From: Cynocephalus volans
Taxonomy: Eukaryota > Chordata > Mammalia > Dermoptera > Cynocephalidae
DNA length: 64,000 nt
Direction of reading: 5' to 3'
Assembly: GCF_027409185.1 (NCBI RefSeq)
Contig: NC_084463.1
Span: 47,036,407-47,100,406, forward strand
Part shown: positions 33,934-49,694 of the stretch, piece after piece
Position numbering within the stretch: position 1 is the first letter of the stretch
Layout of the letters: the number at the start of each line of letters is the position of its first letter
The notes under the pieces: model-generated
The model's database searches: none
What the model was told of the DNA's origin: nothing
The model's input: the letters and a program-made list of their open reading frames with translations, nothing else
Translations under genes and position numbers: made by a program

Positions 33934-35609
33934 TCACCTGTGTGAGGTTCCCTGATGTACACTGAGGCATGATTTACTAGAGTAAGTTTTTCTACATTCT
34001 TTACATTCATATGGTTTCTCACCTGTGTGAATTCTCTGATGCTTGCTGAGATTTGACTTCTCTTGAAAGGTTTTTCCACAGTCACTACATTCATATGGCT
34101 TCTCACCTGTGTGAATTCTCTGATGCCTGCTGAGGTGTGACTTCCTGTGAAAGGTTTTTCCACATTCACTACATTCATATGGCTTCTCACCTGTGTGAAT
34201 TCTCTGATGCCTGCTGAGGTTAGACTTCCAATGAAAGGTTTTTCCACATTCACTACATTCATATAGTTTCTCACTTCTGTGAATTCTCTGATGCCTGCTG
34301 AGGTGTGACTTCCTGTGAAAGGTATTTCCACATTCACTACATTCATATCGTTTCTCACCTGTGTGAATTCTCTGATGCCTGCTGAGGTGTGACTTCCTGT
34401 GAAAGGTTTTTCCACATTCGCTACATTCATATGGCTTCTCACCTGTGTGAAGTCTCTGATGTACACTGAGGCATGATTTACGGTAGAAAGTTTTTCCACA
34501 TTCTTTACATTCATATGGTTTCTCACCTGTGTGAGTTCTCTGATGTACACTGAGGTGTGATTTACAGTAGAAAGTTTTTCTACATTCTTTACATTCATAT
34601 GGTTTCTCACCTGTGTGAGATCTGTGATGTACCCTGAGGTTTGACTTATGGTTGAAAGCTTTCTTACATTTTTTACATTCATATGGTTTCTCACCTGTGT
34701 GGGATCTCTGATGTGCACTGAGGCATGATTTACGGTAGAAAGTTTTTCCAAATTCTTTACATTCATATGGTTTCTCACCTGTGTGAATTCTCTGATGCTT
34801 GCTGAGATTTGACTTCTCATGAAAGGTTTTTCCACATTCACTACATTCATATGGTCTCTCACCTGTGTGAATTCTCTCATGCTTGCTGAGGTTTGAGGAC
34901 TTATGAAAGGTTTTCCCACATTCATTACACAAATATAGCTTCTCCCCTGTTTGTGTTCTCTTACGGATTGTAAGGGGTAATTTCTTCATGAATGATTTAT
35001 CACATTCACTATATTTATAGGGTTTCTCTTTTGTGTGTATTTTCTGCTGTTCATTGGGTTCATAATTTTCACAGAACTTTCTCCAACATATGTCAAACTG
35101 AAAAGCTTTCTCTGATACTGGAATTATCTCATGGGTAAGAACAGCTGACTTATGAAAGACTTTCCCATAATCAAATATACAGGATGTCTCTCCCATGTAC
35201 ACTTTCTTCTGTTCCAATAATATTGGCTCTGTGTTGAAGGATTTCCATTGTCCACTATATTCAGAAGCCTGCTGCTGAGCATGAATCTTGGAATGCTGAT
35301 TAAGATGCTCACAATGTCTCCACAATTTCCCAGTTATATAACCCTCATCAGATTTCTCTCCAGCATGCATCCAATCAGCCTCTCTAGGAGGAAGTGCATT
35401 CAAACATACATTGAACTCTTTGCACTTCATTCCTAAATACTTTTCGCTATTTATAATTGAATTTGAAATATAGTTTGAGCTCAAATGAAATGCTTCTATT
35501 TCAACTTTCTCCTCAGTTGATGTATTGCTGTTGGTAATTACAACATCCTGCAAATGTGTATCATGACGTTCTTGGCTTTTTGTAATTGGAGCTTTGACTA
35601 TCTGAACAT
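33934..35609 (-). CDS. ZNF717: KRAB C2H2 zinc-finger protein, ZNF717-like: finger exon
   Basis: Last coding exon; the acceptor TTATTTTAG ends at 35610 and the stop lies at 33934-33936. It joins KRAB-B in phase (G|AT gives Asp). About 180 residues of linker come first, including a stretch (ITNSNTSTEE) that I associate with ZNF717-type proteins. A degenerate finger and about twelve C2H2 units follow (from near 34990 down to 33934), linked by TGEKPY. Helix positions -1,2,3,6 read, from finger 1: KSNK, ESNK, RSCA, HSNV, CSHV, RSCV, RSHR, RSHR, WSNR, RSHR, ESNK, SSCV. Finger 3 lost its second Cys (Phe), and finger 12 has His-x4-His. With the KRAB exons the product is at least 630 residues. Expected role: nuclear sequence-specific repressor recruiting TRIM28. 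Orthology to ZNF717 is my recollection and untested. Confidence 0.85.
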
Positions 35610-37208
35610 CTAAAATAAGAAAAAATTACCATATCCATAAGCCACACATAACTATTGCTTAAATGAGCATGTAAAGGTAAAGAAGTTTTTTCATATTCTC
35701 ATGGCATAGGATTGTACAAAAATGAATAATGGAAATTGGATTTATAAGTATACATGTTTCCTACATACTACCATAATGTAATAAATTGTATTAACATATT
35801 TTCTAATGTACAATTTTCTTTCTTTATTTTTCATTCATAAGAAAATATTTGGTAAAACTTTCACCTAAGCTTGGTCATAATTTTAAACAGGGGCTTATCA
35901 TCTGACATTTGTTTACCCTATTTTATTTCTATATTTTATTCTTATAACAACAGTGGGAATCACATAGTGCTTTTTTCCCTTCTGATTCTGATTTGAGTAT
36001 GGTAATACTTTATTGGATCAGGTACTTTCAGGTTCAGCAGGAAACCAATTTTCTTTCCTTTAAGCAGAAATTTGGCTTAGGTTCAGAATTTTGCCCCCAT
36101 TGTTCGTTTAGTTTTCATTCTTCCCTACAAAAAGGCTACAGACGTCTGGAAATTTTTCAGATAAAACATTTCCTTTTCCACACAGTAGATAAAGACATCT
36201 TACTACAAATTTCTCATTTAACATCACTGCCTCTGCTTCTCAAAAAGCTCCATTTTACCACACTGTGCACCCCTTTTCTGCAAGTTTAAGACATTTGGTT
36301 GTCAACCCAGGATGTACCCACAATATTACCTTTTCTATTTAGCTCCTTCTGAGTTTAACTGGCCTTCTACCTCTATTTTCTGGTGCACGCACCTCTGCTT
36401 TATAATTTGCTGCTTCTGAAGTCTTTTAATTTTTGCAATGAAGTTTCAGTTGTGTCCTATTTTCATATAAAATAAAGTCTTATGTACATTCCTTGTTCTC
36501 GTTGTTGGTTTAGAATAATATTCACAAAGAGAAGGGGAACATGCTAAATTCAAGTTCCAGTACTCCACAAAAAAATCTGAGCCCTTCAACATAAAACTCT
36601 TGGTTCACTTGATATTGGGACCCACAATCTCTTGATTCTCCTTCCAAGTCCAGTAGCTCATATCCAGGTGCCTATGCTGTGTCCTTAACATCTTCATACT
36701 TTCTGATTCATGGTACACAATGCTCACTTCTCAACCTCTTTGCTCATTTTCTTATCAACACCCTAGGTAACCTCCTCTAAAATTATGACATTAAAAATCC
36801 ACTGTAAGCCACCAATTTCCAAATTTGTATCTCCAATAGTGATGTCCTCTCTAAACTCTCAATTTTATACTTATGCAAGGATAATATGTCAAATCTGGAA
36901 AGAGTTAAGTTGAACTTACTCTATGCCAAAGTAAACTATAACCTTCCTAGAACTGCTCAATCTGGATATCCTTCTTAAATTCTCACTACCCAATTTTCTG
37001 TCTCTCTCACTGTGGTTACATATTCCTCATGATTCTTAAACAAATACTTAATGTATATTATTATCTTGTTTCTCATCAGAATGTGAACCCTAGGAAAGAG
37101 ACATCATTTAGATTATTGCTGTTTTAAGTAAAAATATATAAAATTAAAAGTGCTTAAAACACACTTAATTATGATGTAGTGAAAACATATGTGTATAAAT
37201 AAATGTTT
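35610..37208 (-). other. Intron of the ZNF717-like gene (proximal part)
   Basis: AT-rich, with no coding or repeat feature I can name. It ends at the finger-exon acceptor. Confidence 0.6.
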
Positions 37209-37636
37209 GTGCTATAATTTAAATGTTCCCCCAAACTCATATTGAAGCTTGATCATCATATTAACAGTATGAAGAGTGTGGAAAATCTAACTATGGTATT
37301 TGAACTGCAAGGCTTTGAGGAAGTTATTAGATAGTGAAGGCCATGCCTTCATGAATGGATTGATCTCTTCATGAAATAGTGAGTTAATGGGTTATAGGGG
37401 GTAGATTGGTGGCTTTAAACAGCATATGGACACACTTTTGCCACTCTCACCTTGTGATACACTGCACCAACTGTGGACTCTGCTGAGAGTCTCCACAAAT
37501 GAGAAGACCCCCATGAGATGCGACACCTCAACCTTGGACTTGTCTGCCTACATAATAATAAAAAATAAATTTTGTTTCCTTATAAATTACCTATTTTCAG
37601 GTATAAAGTTACAAGCAGAAAAACATGGGCTAAAAC
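37209..37636 (+). repeat. MLT1-type MaLR solo LTR in intron
   Basis: It begins TGTGCTATAATTTAAATGTTCCC, carries the CTTGGACTTGTCTGCC-like segment and an AATAAA near 37565, and ends near CTAAAACA. This is the pattern of old MaLR LTRs. It lies antisense to the gene, between KRAB-B and the finger exon. Confidence 0.7.
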
Positions 37637-37955
37637 ATTCTGGAAGAAGATGTACATGATAATGGACTGAAAGAGAGCTACCAAGAATACTGATAAAGTT
37701 CACAGTCAATAAAAGGGTCTAAAACAAGAAATGTAGAGATTAGAGTTGTGGAAGTATATGAGCTACTCATTAAAATAAAATGTGGGTGTATAAGTGTTAG
37801 AGCCCTCTTTGGAGATTATATAATGCATGAGTTTCTAAGTAGGCCAGCAGTTCTCTGGTCTGAAATCTAGCAAATATATTGGTAAAAACAGCTGAACATG
37901 ACTGAAATATGCTGGACCTTACTCTTTCCAGCCTCAGTGCCCAGGACATACTGAC

Positions 37956-38045
37956 CTTGTAGACTCCAGTTTTGGGAATCTATTGTCCATTGTTCTGCTT
38001 CTTGCTCCAACTTGAAGATCACTGCAGGTTTGGTAATGCAGTACC
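37956..38045 (-). CDS. ZNF717: KRAB-B box exon of the ZNF717-like gene
   Basis: The 90-nt exon lies between acceptor CCATTAAAG and donor G|GTCAGTA. It encodes Tyr-Cys-Ile-Thr-Lys-Pro then VIFKLEQEAEQW, the KRAB-B pattern (xKPxxIxxLEQxxEPW) with Pro replaced by Gln before Trp. Both junction phases are 1, matching KRAB-A upstream and the finger exon downstream. The intron to KRAB-A is only 239 bp. Confidence 0.88.
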
Positions 38046-38279
38046 CTTTAATGGATAATAACAGGGACTTTGTAAAATTGTTGTCAGGTTCTTGAAAGGA
38101 TGACAAGAGCTCATCTTAAGATGCTATGAAATGACAGGGCCAATTTGAATGTTTCTTTGGAGAGGGATGATGCATTCTTTATGGAATAAAATCCTACCTA
38201 AATAGCATTAAATCTTATAAGTGGTTCCTTTATTTACCATAGAGGAAGAAAGTACTGCCCCTGACACTGAGGAGTTTCA

Positions 38280-40440
<2,161 letters not shown>

Positions 40441-40599
40441 TAAAAAATACAATTACATGGCATTTTTAAAGACAAAAAAACCCCATAATAAACAAGCAAA
40501 AAACACAGCTGGAAGTGATAGAGCAAGCATCAGAAAAAGCTATGATCAGGATGTTAAAAATGTCAAACAAGTTATTTTCAAAAAATCTCTGTCGAATAA

Positions 40600-43500
40600 G
40601 CTTAGGGCTCAAATGGATGAAGTAAACAGTACTCAACAACAGATGGGCAATGAAAGTACACATAAAATTTCTAAGAAAGTACCAAAACAAGCAAGCAAAC
40701 ATAAAAACACTAGCACAGATCAAAAACACTGTAACTGAAATAAGGAATGTTTTTAATTGGCTTAATAATAGACTGAGGAAAGAATCTCTGAGCTTGAAAG
40801 TACATCAATAGAAACTTCAAAATCTGAAAAGCAAAGAGAACGAAGACAGAAAAGAACTGAATATCCAAGGACTGTGGGAAAACTACAAAATTATCCCATA
40901 GAATAATGAGAATACCGCCCCCAAAATAGAAAGAGAGACAGAAAGAAACAGAATGTATATTTGAAACAATAATGCTTGAGAGCATCCACAGATTAATATC
41001 AGACACCAAACCAAAGACCCAGGAAACTCAGAGAATATCAACCATGATAAATGCCAAAAACTACACCTAAGCATATCATTATTAAAACACAGAAAATCAA
41101 TTTTTTAAAAAACTACAAAAAGGAAAAGGGAACAAAATCTTACTTATAGAGAAGAAAAGATAAGAATTACATAGAAAATCTGCTTAGAATCCATGCAAGT
41201 AAGAAGTCAGTGAAATGAAACACTCAAAGCATCGAGAGAAGAAACCCACCAACTTACAGTTCTCTACCCTGTAAAATCATCCTTCAAAAGGGAAGGAAAA
41301 ATAAAGACTTTCTCATATGAACAAAAATTAAGGAAATCTGCTGCCAGTGTAAATGTCTTGCAAGAAATATTAAAAGAATTTCTGTTGACAGAAGAAAAAG
41401 ATGCATATAGGTCAGAAATCTTGATCTCCATAAAAAAAGGAACAGAATTAAAGAAGAAATAAGTGGAAGTAAAAAAAAGGTTTTTTTTTCTTATTCTGAA
41501 TTGATCTAACATATAATAGGTTGTACCCAATAATAGTGGAAACAATTTAAAAAGTTATGTATGCTTTTACACACACACACAAAAAAATTAATAATTTAAA
41601 AATAGAAAGTCAATAGAGACAATCAAAAACAAAGAACAAAATATCTGATTCTTTGGAAAGATAAATACAGTTAAGAATCCTATAACAAGGCTATGGAAAA
41701 AGAGCACCAAAACAACCCATACTGGGAATGAGAGGAGTGGCATCCCTACAGATCCTGTGGACATAAAAGGATAATAACGATATACTATGACTAATTCTCT
41801 TGCACACATTTGAAAACTTAGATAAAAATGGATCAAATCCTCACAAGATACAATTAACAAAATTCACACAATAAGAAATACACAATATAAATTAGCGTAT
41901 ATCTGTTATAGAAAATGAGTAAATCGTTAATAATCTTCAAAACAAAAAACATCCTTCCCAGATGTGTTCAATGGTAAATACAACCAAACATTAAAGGAAG
42001 AAATTATAGCAATTCCCTGCTGTGTATTGGTACTTCCCAACTCATTCTATGAGGACAGCATTACCTCAATACCAAAACCAGGAAAAGACATTACAAGAAG
42101 AGAAAAGTACAAATCATCACCACTCATGAATATACATGCAAAAGTCCTCAATAAAATATTGCTAAACCTAATCCAAAAATGTATTTTAAAAAGCTGTGCA
42201 TTATGATCAAGTCAGATTTATTCCAGGCATACAAAGCTGGTACACGTTTGAACATCAATTAATATAATCCATCACATCAGCAGACTGAAATAGAAAAACC
42301 TTATGATCTAGAAAAAACATAAGACAAAATACAGCATCATTCCTGATAAATACTCTCAGTAAACCAGAATTAGAGGGAAACTTCATCAACTTGATAAAGT
42401 CTATTTACAGAAACTGCAGCTAATATGATACTTAATGGCGAGAAATTCAAAGCCTTCCAACAAAATCAGAAACAAAGCAAGAATGCACCATCTCACCCCT
42501 CTTTCAACATCGTACTTAATGTACTAGCTCATGCAATAAGATAACTACTTAAAATAAAAGGCATACATAAAGGAAAATAAAATAAAATTGTCTTTGTTTA
42601 CAGATCATATGATAGTGTGTAAAAAATTCAAAACGGACAAAAAACTTCTGGAACTAATAAGTGATTATAACGAGATTGCAAGATCCAAAGTTAATATGCA
42701 AATTTGATCACTTTCCTATATACTAGCAACAAACAAGTGGAATTTGAAGTAAAAAAAAAAAGACAACAAAACAAAAACCACACTATTTACATTACCACCC
42801 CAAAAATGAAATAGTTGTGAATCATATATCTCACAAGAAATTAATATCCAGAATACACAGAATCCTTCATCTCACAAGTCAAAAACCAAATAACCTGTTT
42901 AAAAATGGGCAAAGGTCTTGAACAGACATTGCTCCAAAGATGATATACAAATGGCTAACAAGCATATGAAAACATGCTTTACATCACTAACCATTAAAGA
43001 AATGCAAACTAAAACCACAATGAGATATTTCTTCACACACAATAGAAAATCACAAGCACAGGCAAAATTGGAACCCTTGTAAACTGTTTTGTTGGTGGGA
43101 ATGTAAAATGATGCAGCCACTATAAAAATAATAGAGTGGCTTTTTAAAAAATTAAAATTAGAATTACCATATAATCCAACAATCCAATTTTGTGTATGAA
43201 TCCAAAATAATTAATAATAGTGCAAAATATTTGCACAACTGTTTTCATGGCAACATTATTCACTTAAAAGATGGAAGCACTCCAAATGTCCTTAGAGAAA
43301 TGTGAATACAGAAACAAAACATTTTATGTTCATAAAGGAATATTAGATAGCCTTAAAAACAAAGAAAGTCCTCACAGTCTTATGCTATAACATGGAACTT
43401 TGAGAACATTATGCAAAGGAAAATAAGCCACTCACAAAATGACAGATATTGTATGGCTCCACTGATGTAAGTCAAATTTTTAGAAACACAAAGTAGAATG

Positions 43501-43720
43501 GTGGTTGTTAAGGTCTGGGAGAAGAGGGAAATTGAGAGCTGTCATTTAATGAGTACAGACTTGCAGTTTTCCAAGACAGAAAGTTCTGGATATCTGCTGC
43601 ACAACAGTGTGAATATACCTAACACCACTTAAAGGTTAAGAAATGGTTAAATTTATATATGTATATGTGTTTTTTTACCAAAACTAAAAACAGATTATTT
43701 TGAAAATAATTTTAAAAGGC
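40600..43720 (+). mobile_element. Old LINE-1 (ORF1 region through 3' end), sense
   Basis: From about 40770 to 41260 the sequence resembles the ORF1 region of old LINE-1s, then a linker. From 41580 to 42790 it reads as decayed ORF2 reverse transcriptase. After a jump near 42830 it is ORF2 C-terminus and 3' UTR to about 43700. No long frame survives. It lies antisense to the ZNF717-like gene. Confidence 0.75.
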
Positions 43721-43849
43721 CAGTAGTTGATCATACTGAAAAATAAATGAGTAAATAATTAAAAATAAATTGAGTACCCAAAAACAATTTAGGAAAGTAA
43801 AAACAGAGGACAAAATGGCAACTGAGACAAAAGAGAAAATGGGAAGCAA

Positions 43850-44150
43850 AATAGCAGACATAACTCTAACCTTATTAATAATTAGTTTCAGTTGAATTGG
43901 ACTAAATATTCCACTTTATGCAGAGACTGTCTGGCTTGATAGGAAAGTAAGACCCAACTATATGCTATCCAGAGACATGATTTAAATACAAAGACACAAA
44001 CAGAGTAAAATTTTAAAAAATGGAAAAAGATGTTCTACATTGACAGTAAGTATAAAAAGCCTAAGTTGAGATATTAATACTAGCAAAAAGAAACTTCAAG
44101 ACAAAATATATCAACAGGGAAAAAAAGACAGCCCTTTAATAATAACAGAA
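43850..44150 (+). mobile_element. LINE-1 ORF2 fragment, sense
   Basis: A second, separate piece from the ORF2 endonuclease/reverse transcriptase junction, out of order with the LINE-1 before it. Confidence 0.6.
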
Positions 44151-44445
44151 GGATTATATGTGAGGAAGATGTAACAATTATAACTATGTTTGTGCCTAAA
44201 CACAGAGCCACAAAGTACACTCATGTGGTGGTTAAAGACTGGGTAAGTTCTGAAAAATGTGTCATTAGGCAACTTTGTCACTGTACGAACCTCATAGAGT
44301 GCACTTAAAGAACCTACATGGTACAGCCTACTACATACCTGGACTATATAATGTAGATTACTGCACAGATATAAATGGGGTCTGTTGACTAAAATGTTAT
44401 GAGGCACATGAGTGTACCTGGAAAAGAAAAACTGAGCTAAAGTGA
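44151..44445. repeat. Unnamed interspersed repeat
   Basis: The phrase CGAACCTCATAGAGTGCACTT and what follows looks familiar as a eutherian repeat, but I cannot name the family. Confidence 0.35.
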
Positions 44446-44460
44446 GAAATTGACAAATCA

Positions 44461-44620
44461 GGGCCGAGCCCCTGGCGCACTCGGGAGAGTGTGGTGCTAG
44501 GAGCGCAGCTACGCTCCCGCTGCGGGTTCGGATCCTATATAGGAATGGCCGCTGCACTCACTGGCTGAGGACCGGTCACGAAAAAAACATAAATAAATAA
44601 ATAAAAAGTTTTTTAAAAAA
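44461..44620 (+). mobile_element. tRNA-derived SINE, GC-rich monomeric CYN-like subtype
   Basis: Same subtype as 28981-29121: GGGCCGAGCCCCTGGCGCAC head, GC-rich loop, B box GGTTCGGATCC, ACCGGTCACGAAAAAAAC tail, then an A-rich end. A perfect 15-bp duplication, GAAATTGACAAATCA, flanks it at 44446-44460 and 44621-44635. Confidence 0.88.
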
Positions 44621-44635
44621 GAAATTGACAAATCA

Positions 44636-45605
44636 ACATTCATAGTTGCAGAATTCTTTTCTCTCAATAACTAATGAAATAACCAGATAAAATTATCAGG
44701 AAGAGTACAGATATAATTGACAAAATTTTAACTATATTGTATTATGGATATGTATATTTGTCTCTGTCTCTGCCTCCTAGCATACACCTCCTAAAATCCT
44801 TAGACTCTTCAAAGTGATGAGTGTCACTTTGCATGCTAATCAGTTGGCTGGCAGCTGGCTTTACCTGGGTAAATTCAGGATGGGAGCTGATTGTCAGAGG
44901 AGCCAACTTTGTAATTAGAGGTTTGGGACTGGCAGCCCACATCCCCAACTTCCAGGGAGGGGAGAGGAACTGAAGGTTAAGTTGATCAACAGTGGCCTAT
45001 GCTGCAATCAATTGTGCCTAATGAGACCTCCATAAAAACCCAAGAACACAGGTTTGAGGGAGCATCAGGACAGTTGAACTCAGCCATGTGCCAGGAGGGT
45101 GGTGTACCTCATATCCAAGTGAATGGAACCTCCTGTGCCAGGACCCTTCCAGACCTCACCCTTTGTATCTCTTCACCTACATGTATTTTTCAAAATGTCC
45201 TTTGGAATGAATGAGCAAGTGTAAGTAAATGTTTCACTGAGTTCTTGGAGCCCCTTTAGTAAATTAATATAGACTAAAGAGAAAAAAGGGCATTGTGGGA
45301 GCCAGTCAGAAGATCCAGGAACATGCACTTGCAACTGGCATCTGAAGTGGGGACAGTCTTGGGGAAGGAGCTCTTAACTTATGAGATATGATGCTACCTC
45401 CAGATAGATAGTGCCAAAATAAATTTGAATTAGAGATTCACCCAGCTTGATGTCCGCTACAAAATTGCTTCTAGGCTTAGTGTGTGGAGAGAAATCCTCA
45501 AGTATCTGGTGTCAGCTGTCAGCAGTGTGTTGTGAGTATAGGAGGGGAAACTGAGTATGTTTTCCCCATCCAACCTAATTGATATTTGTAGAGTACAATC
45601 TGAAG
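44636..45605. other. Unclassified non-coding sequence
   Basis: Nothing recognised; open stretches lack family features. Confidence 0.4.
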
Positions 45606-46010
45606 CTGATATGGGTAAATGTGTCCACCAATGTTAATATGTTGGAAACTTGATCCCTATTATAACAGTGTTAAGAAGTCAGAAAATCCAATTATAATAC
45701 TTGAAAGGTGGGACCTTTAAGAGGTGACAGGATTGTGATGACAATGCCCTTGTGAATAGATTAATCCATTCATCAAGTAATGGATTAATATGTTAATGGG
45801 GTATCATGGGCATAGACTGGTGGCTTTGTACACTGGGCACATGAAAGTGCTCTTGCCATTCTCACCATGTGTTAATCTGCATTGCCACAGGACTCCCTAC
45901 AGAGTCCCCACCATGAAGAAGATCCTGGACTGGATCTTAGCCTCCAAAATTGTAAAAAATAACCTCTTCTCTTAATGCATTATCCAGTTTCACATATTCT
46001 GTTGTAAGAA
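45606..46010 (+). repeat. MLT1-type MaLR solo LTR
   Basis: Collinear in outline with 37209-37636: GATCCCTATTATAACAGTG near the start, the TGGTGGCTTTG segment, GGACTGGATCTTAGCC, and an end near TTCTGTTGTAAG. It is strongly diverged. Confidence 0.6.
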
Positions 46011-46050
46011 ACAAAACAAAAAAAAGAAAAGAAAAAAACAGACTAATACA

Positions 46051-49000
46051 GGAACACTCATCAAGACACAGTACACACTGACCTATAAAAGGTCACAAGA
46101 CTAAAATACTATAAAATATGTTCTCTAATCAAAATGAAAATAAATTAGAAACCAGCAACAAAAGTATATTCACAAAGTCTCAAATATTTGAAAATTACAT
46201 GACACACTTTGAAGGGAGGCTAAAAATCAAAGAGCCTGTGTCTGCTCTGTGGGGGTAGTTTTGGTCTAATGGATTTTAATGCACAGAAGCCTGTGCTTTC
46301 TAAAGTAGTGATTACATCATTTCTTGTATCAACAGACCAGAGTTAGATAAATATGAAAAGGAGGCCATTGAATCCCCAAATTACTATAAGCAAGAAATAG
46401 AAAGAAAAAATAAGTTGGTCAAGTACAAACCCAAGCATGTGAGGAAAAAGGATACTGACAGAAAATGGTGACAGCTAAAGGGGAAGTGTGAAGGGTCATG
46501 AGGCAACCTTCCAGAAATGAGGACCAGGCCCTGTTCAAAGAACTACAGCTGGTGGCCAGTGGGAAGAACTAACTGATCAGACCAGTGTCTGCAGGTGCCT
46601 CCCCTTCCCACCAGCCCTCTCTGAAAGGAAGTGCCCACACGTTCCTGCCAGTGTCTTCACTGTGAGGTGGGTGTGTCTGGCGGAGCAGATGACAGGCCAC
46701 AGGACCTGTTTATGTTGGGCTTTCAGCCATTTCTGTAACAGCAAACAATTTCTGGGGTTCTTGAGAGGGGAAAATTATATTGTGCACATGACAGAAATTT
46801 GTGGGAAACTGTGGTCTTGAACTTTTTACCTTAAGGTACATTTCTAATAGCTACAAAGAAGTATTCAGCAGGGAGTTTAATCTATGATTGAAAGTCTGGA
46901 AAAGAGGTACAAACTGGAGAGGAATAGGTCTGAAAACTACAGAGGATTGAATGACTCAAGAAGAATTGCAGAGTGAGAATAGGGCCCAGGATGGAGTGCT
47001 TGGATGAACTCTGCTACAAATAGAAAGTAGAAGAATTCAAAGAAAAAAGAAGAAACCATGACTGAGGTCATCATAGCAAGTAACACAGAAGAATTTCTGG
47101 GAAAAGCTCATGAACAGCAGTTTCAAATATGGCAGAAGATTCAAGTAAGGCAAAGGCTAGAGAATAGTCATTGAAATTGATTATAATTTAGGTGATTGGC
47201 AAACTTTTGACGAACTGAACTTAAACTCCACTGAGTGGGTTCAAGAGCAAATGAACGGTGGGAACATTTTCCAGAAAATATAACTTTGCACAGTGTGCTG
47301 CACACCTGCATGAACACAGGAAACAAGAGAAACCTGCAGAGAGTGACGCAAGAATCGGTGGTTGACTCCATCCTCCCGATGATCCAGGTTTTAGCTGTGA
47401 ACCAAATAAGGCCTTCCAAAAGCTGTTTCGGTTCACACTGTTTTAGAAATTCCAGAAAAACCTTTTTAAGGGAATTGTTCTTTAGCACTAGGTTATTGTG
47501 TTTACTGCAGAAAACTGAAAGTATTTGTTTTCAAATTGGTGGTAAAAAAAAAAACAACTTTCCACAACATACTCAATGAAAATAGTCTGTCAGACTTTGG
47601 TGGCAGCAAATCTGGATGTTCCATAAAAAATGTAGCATACTGTCCTCTCAAATTTCATTCCAATCAAGAAACAAAAGGGTTTTTTTGCCATGACATCAAA
47701 AGGACCAGAGACAAATTTGCACTCGGCATGGAGAATACTAAGTTCTGCCAAGCTGCTGTGTCTACATGCCAACTTTATCTTTTATTCCTACATTTCCCAC
47801 AAGCTAAGTTTTACTTATTTATACTTTTCTATTTTAATTCATGGACCCCATAAATCTCATAAACACAATGTAAGACAAAGTAAAGAACATAAACAAACAA
47901 CTCACCAAAGACTTCTTCATTTTTTGTTGCTCTTGGAAACGCAAATAGCACTGTGGCAGCACAGCTGAAAAAGAAAATTGAGTGAATTAAGAAGAGAACT
48001 GGTGTGACTTGATCTTGGATTCTTCTGACCCAAACACTGCCAATTAGCTGGAAACAAGAACCACCACCACCAGCAACACAACAGACCTTTTTCCCTACTG
48101 GATGATAGTCCTTTATGTGTCAAAAAGAGGCAGCACATAACTAATTGAAGATGCATCTACAAATACATTATTTGACAAAAAGCAGACAATTTAATTTGGG
48201 GTTAATGAAAACAGATGAGGGTACTTAAAAAGTCTGCATGAAAATTAAATTAAAAGATAATGTGAATCCTTCAATACACTTTTTGAAGTCCCCTCATAGA
48301 TTATCTACTGCTTTAGCAACATCTAATTTTACCTTGATATAATTTAATCATTTAAACAAAAGAACAAAATATCATGTCTTCACTAAAATTAATGTGATAA
48401 AATATACCTAGGCTATATTAACCATTTGCCTATTAATACAGGGATTTCATATAGGAGTCCACATGAGTGTTTCCACTATAAGATATCTTGCTTTTATATG
48501 CCTAAACATCAGAAAAGTGTACATCTTGCACCCCAACATTTTTTGCCCATAAGTATAAAAAAAGAGTATATAATACATATTTCTTGTGGTACACTCTTCC
48601 AGTAATAATTTCCAGTTTCAGGTATCCCTGTATCCATCTTTTTATATAGTATGTTCTCGCAAAACTGGGCTTTGCAATTGATTTTCTTTGGCCACTATGA
48701 TATTAGAAAATGTGATGCAAACATGACTGTGAACAGTGATTGCCATTGGTGCTTGCCTTCTTAGACACAGTTATGTTGTAAAGAAGCCTGGGGCTATGCT
48801 ATTGGAGACACAGAACCTACCCAAGAGCCAGCACAAGCTACAGCACAAGTGAGTGATGACATCTTAAACCAACCAGCTTCAGCCGAGGCACAAGTTGACT
48901 GAAGCCTCATTTGTAATCCAGGCAACACCAATGTAGAAACTGCCCAGCTGAGCACAGCCCAAAAAATATTTCCATCGCAAATACACATTTAGCAAATGAA

Positions 49001-49690
49001 ATGTGTTTTGTGTTTATTTCTGTTTTTGTAAGCCGTTGAATTTTGGTTAGTTTCTTAACCAGCAAATAGTAACTGTTACACAGAAGACGTCAGAACTCAA
49101 TAGTAACAAAATTATTTGGAAGAAGATGTTTTAAATTACATGCCAAAAATAGTCAATAGAAATTCAAAACCACACACACAAGTTTTGAAAAATCACACAG
49201 AATGACAACTGGATGGAATTCAGTGCGGTTGCTAGAGCTCACGGAGGCCACATGAATTATATAAAGCAATTGGTTGCATCAGTAAACTATGCTGTAAGTT
49301 TTTAAATTTTATTTTTCAAGTCATAAACAAGTCTATTTACCTAAAAACATAAAACATAAAAAGGGTCTCTTACTTATAAGCAAGTATTATGCTGTAAGTT
49401 AATTACATTTTAAGACAAGAGTGTGGAGAAGAGTGATGCAGTCTAATTTGCCCATGTTAAATAATGTTAAAAAGGCTCCCATTATATCCTTGCAGATTTT
49501 GTAATTTTTAAGAACAGATTACTGACATTAAGTGGAAAACACTTGTGTTGTTTACCCTTTGAAATCACGTAATCCATAGAAAGTTTTGGAAATAAAAAAG
49601 GATAGTGATATTTAAAGCATAGTATATTAAAGCAATGTTTGATCTAATTTAATTTCATTCTCACAAAGATAATCTCAAAAGTAAACAAAT
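46051..49690. other. Mostly unclassified non-coding sequence
   Basis: Short open stretches (for example 47235-47579 and 47536-47853) have no recognisable domain and no splice-site pairing that I could confirm. It contains the MITE at 48217-48297. Confidence 0.4.
48217..48297. mobile_element. Mariner-like MITE
   Basis: Ends TGAGGGTACTTAAAAAGT and ACTTTTTGAAGTCCCCTCA are inverted partners with two differences. The size is about 80 bp and there is no coding capacity. A relative lies at 55259-55323. Confidence 0.65.
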
Positions 49691-49694
49691 GCTT

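Noticed and set aside
34000..34900. A CRISPR-like array (regular repeats of about 84 bp)
   Set aside because: The repeats encode C2H2 zinc fingers in a mammalian gene; unit length and content exclude CRISPR.
33921..34925. A 334-codon open frame on the minus strand overlapping the zinc-finger exon
   Set aside because: It is the same 84-bp finger repeat read in another frame; it has no C2H2 pattern and no independent support.
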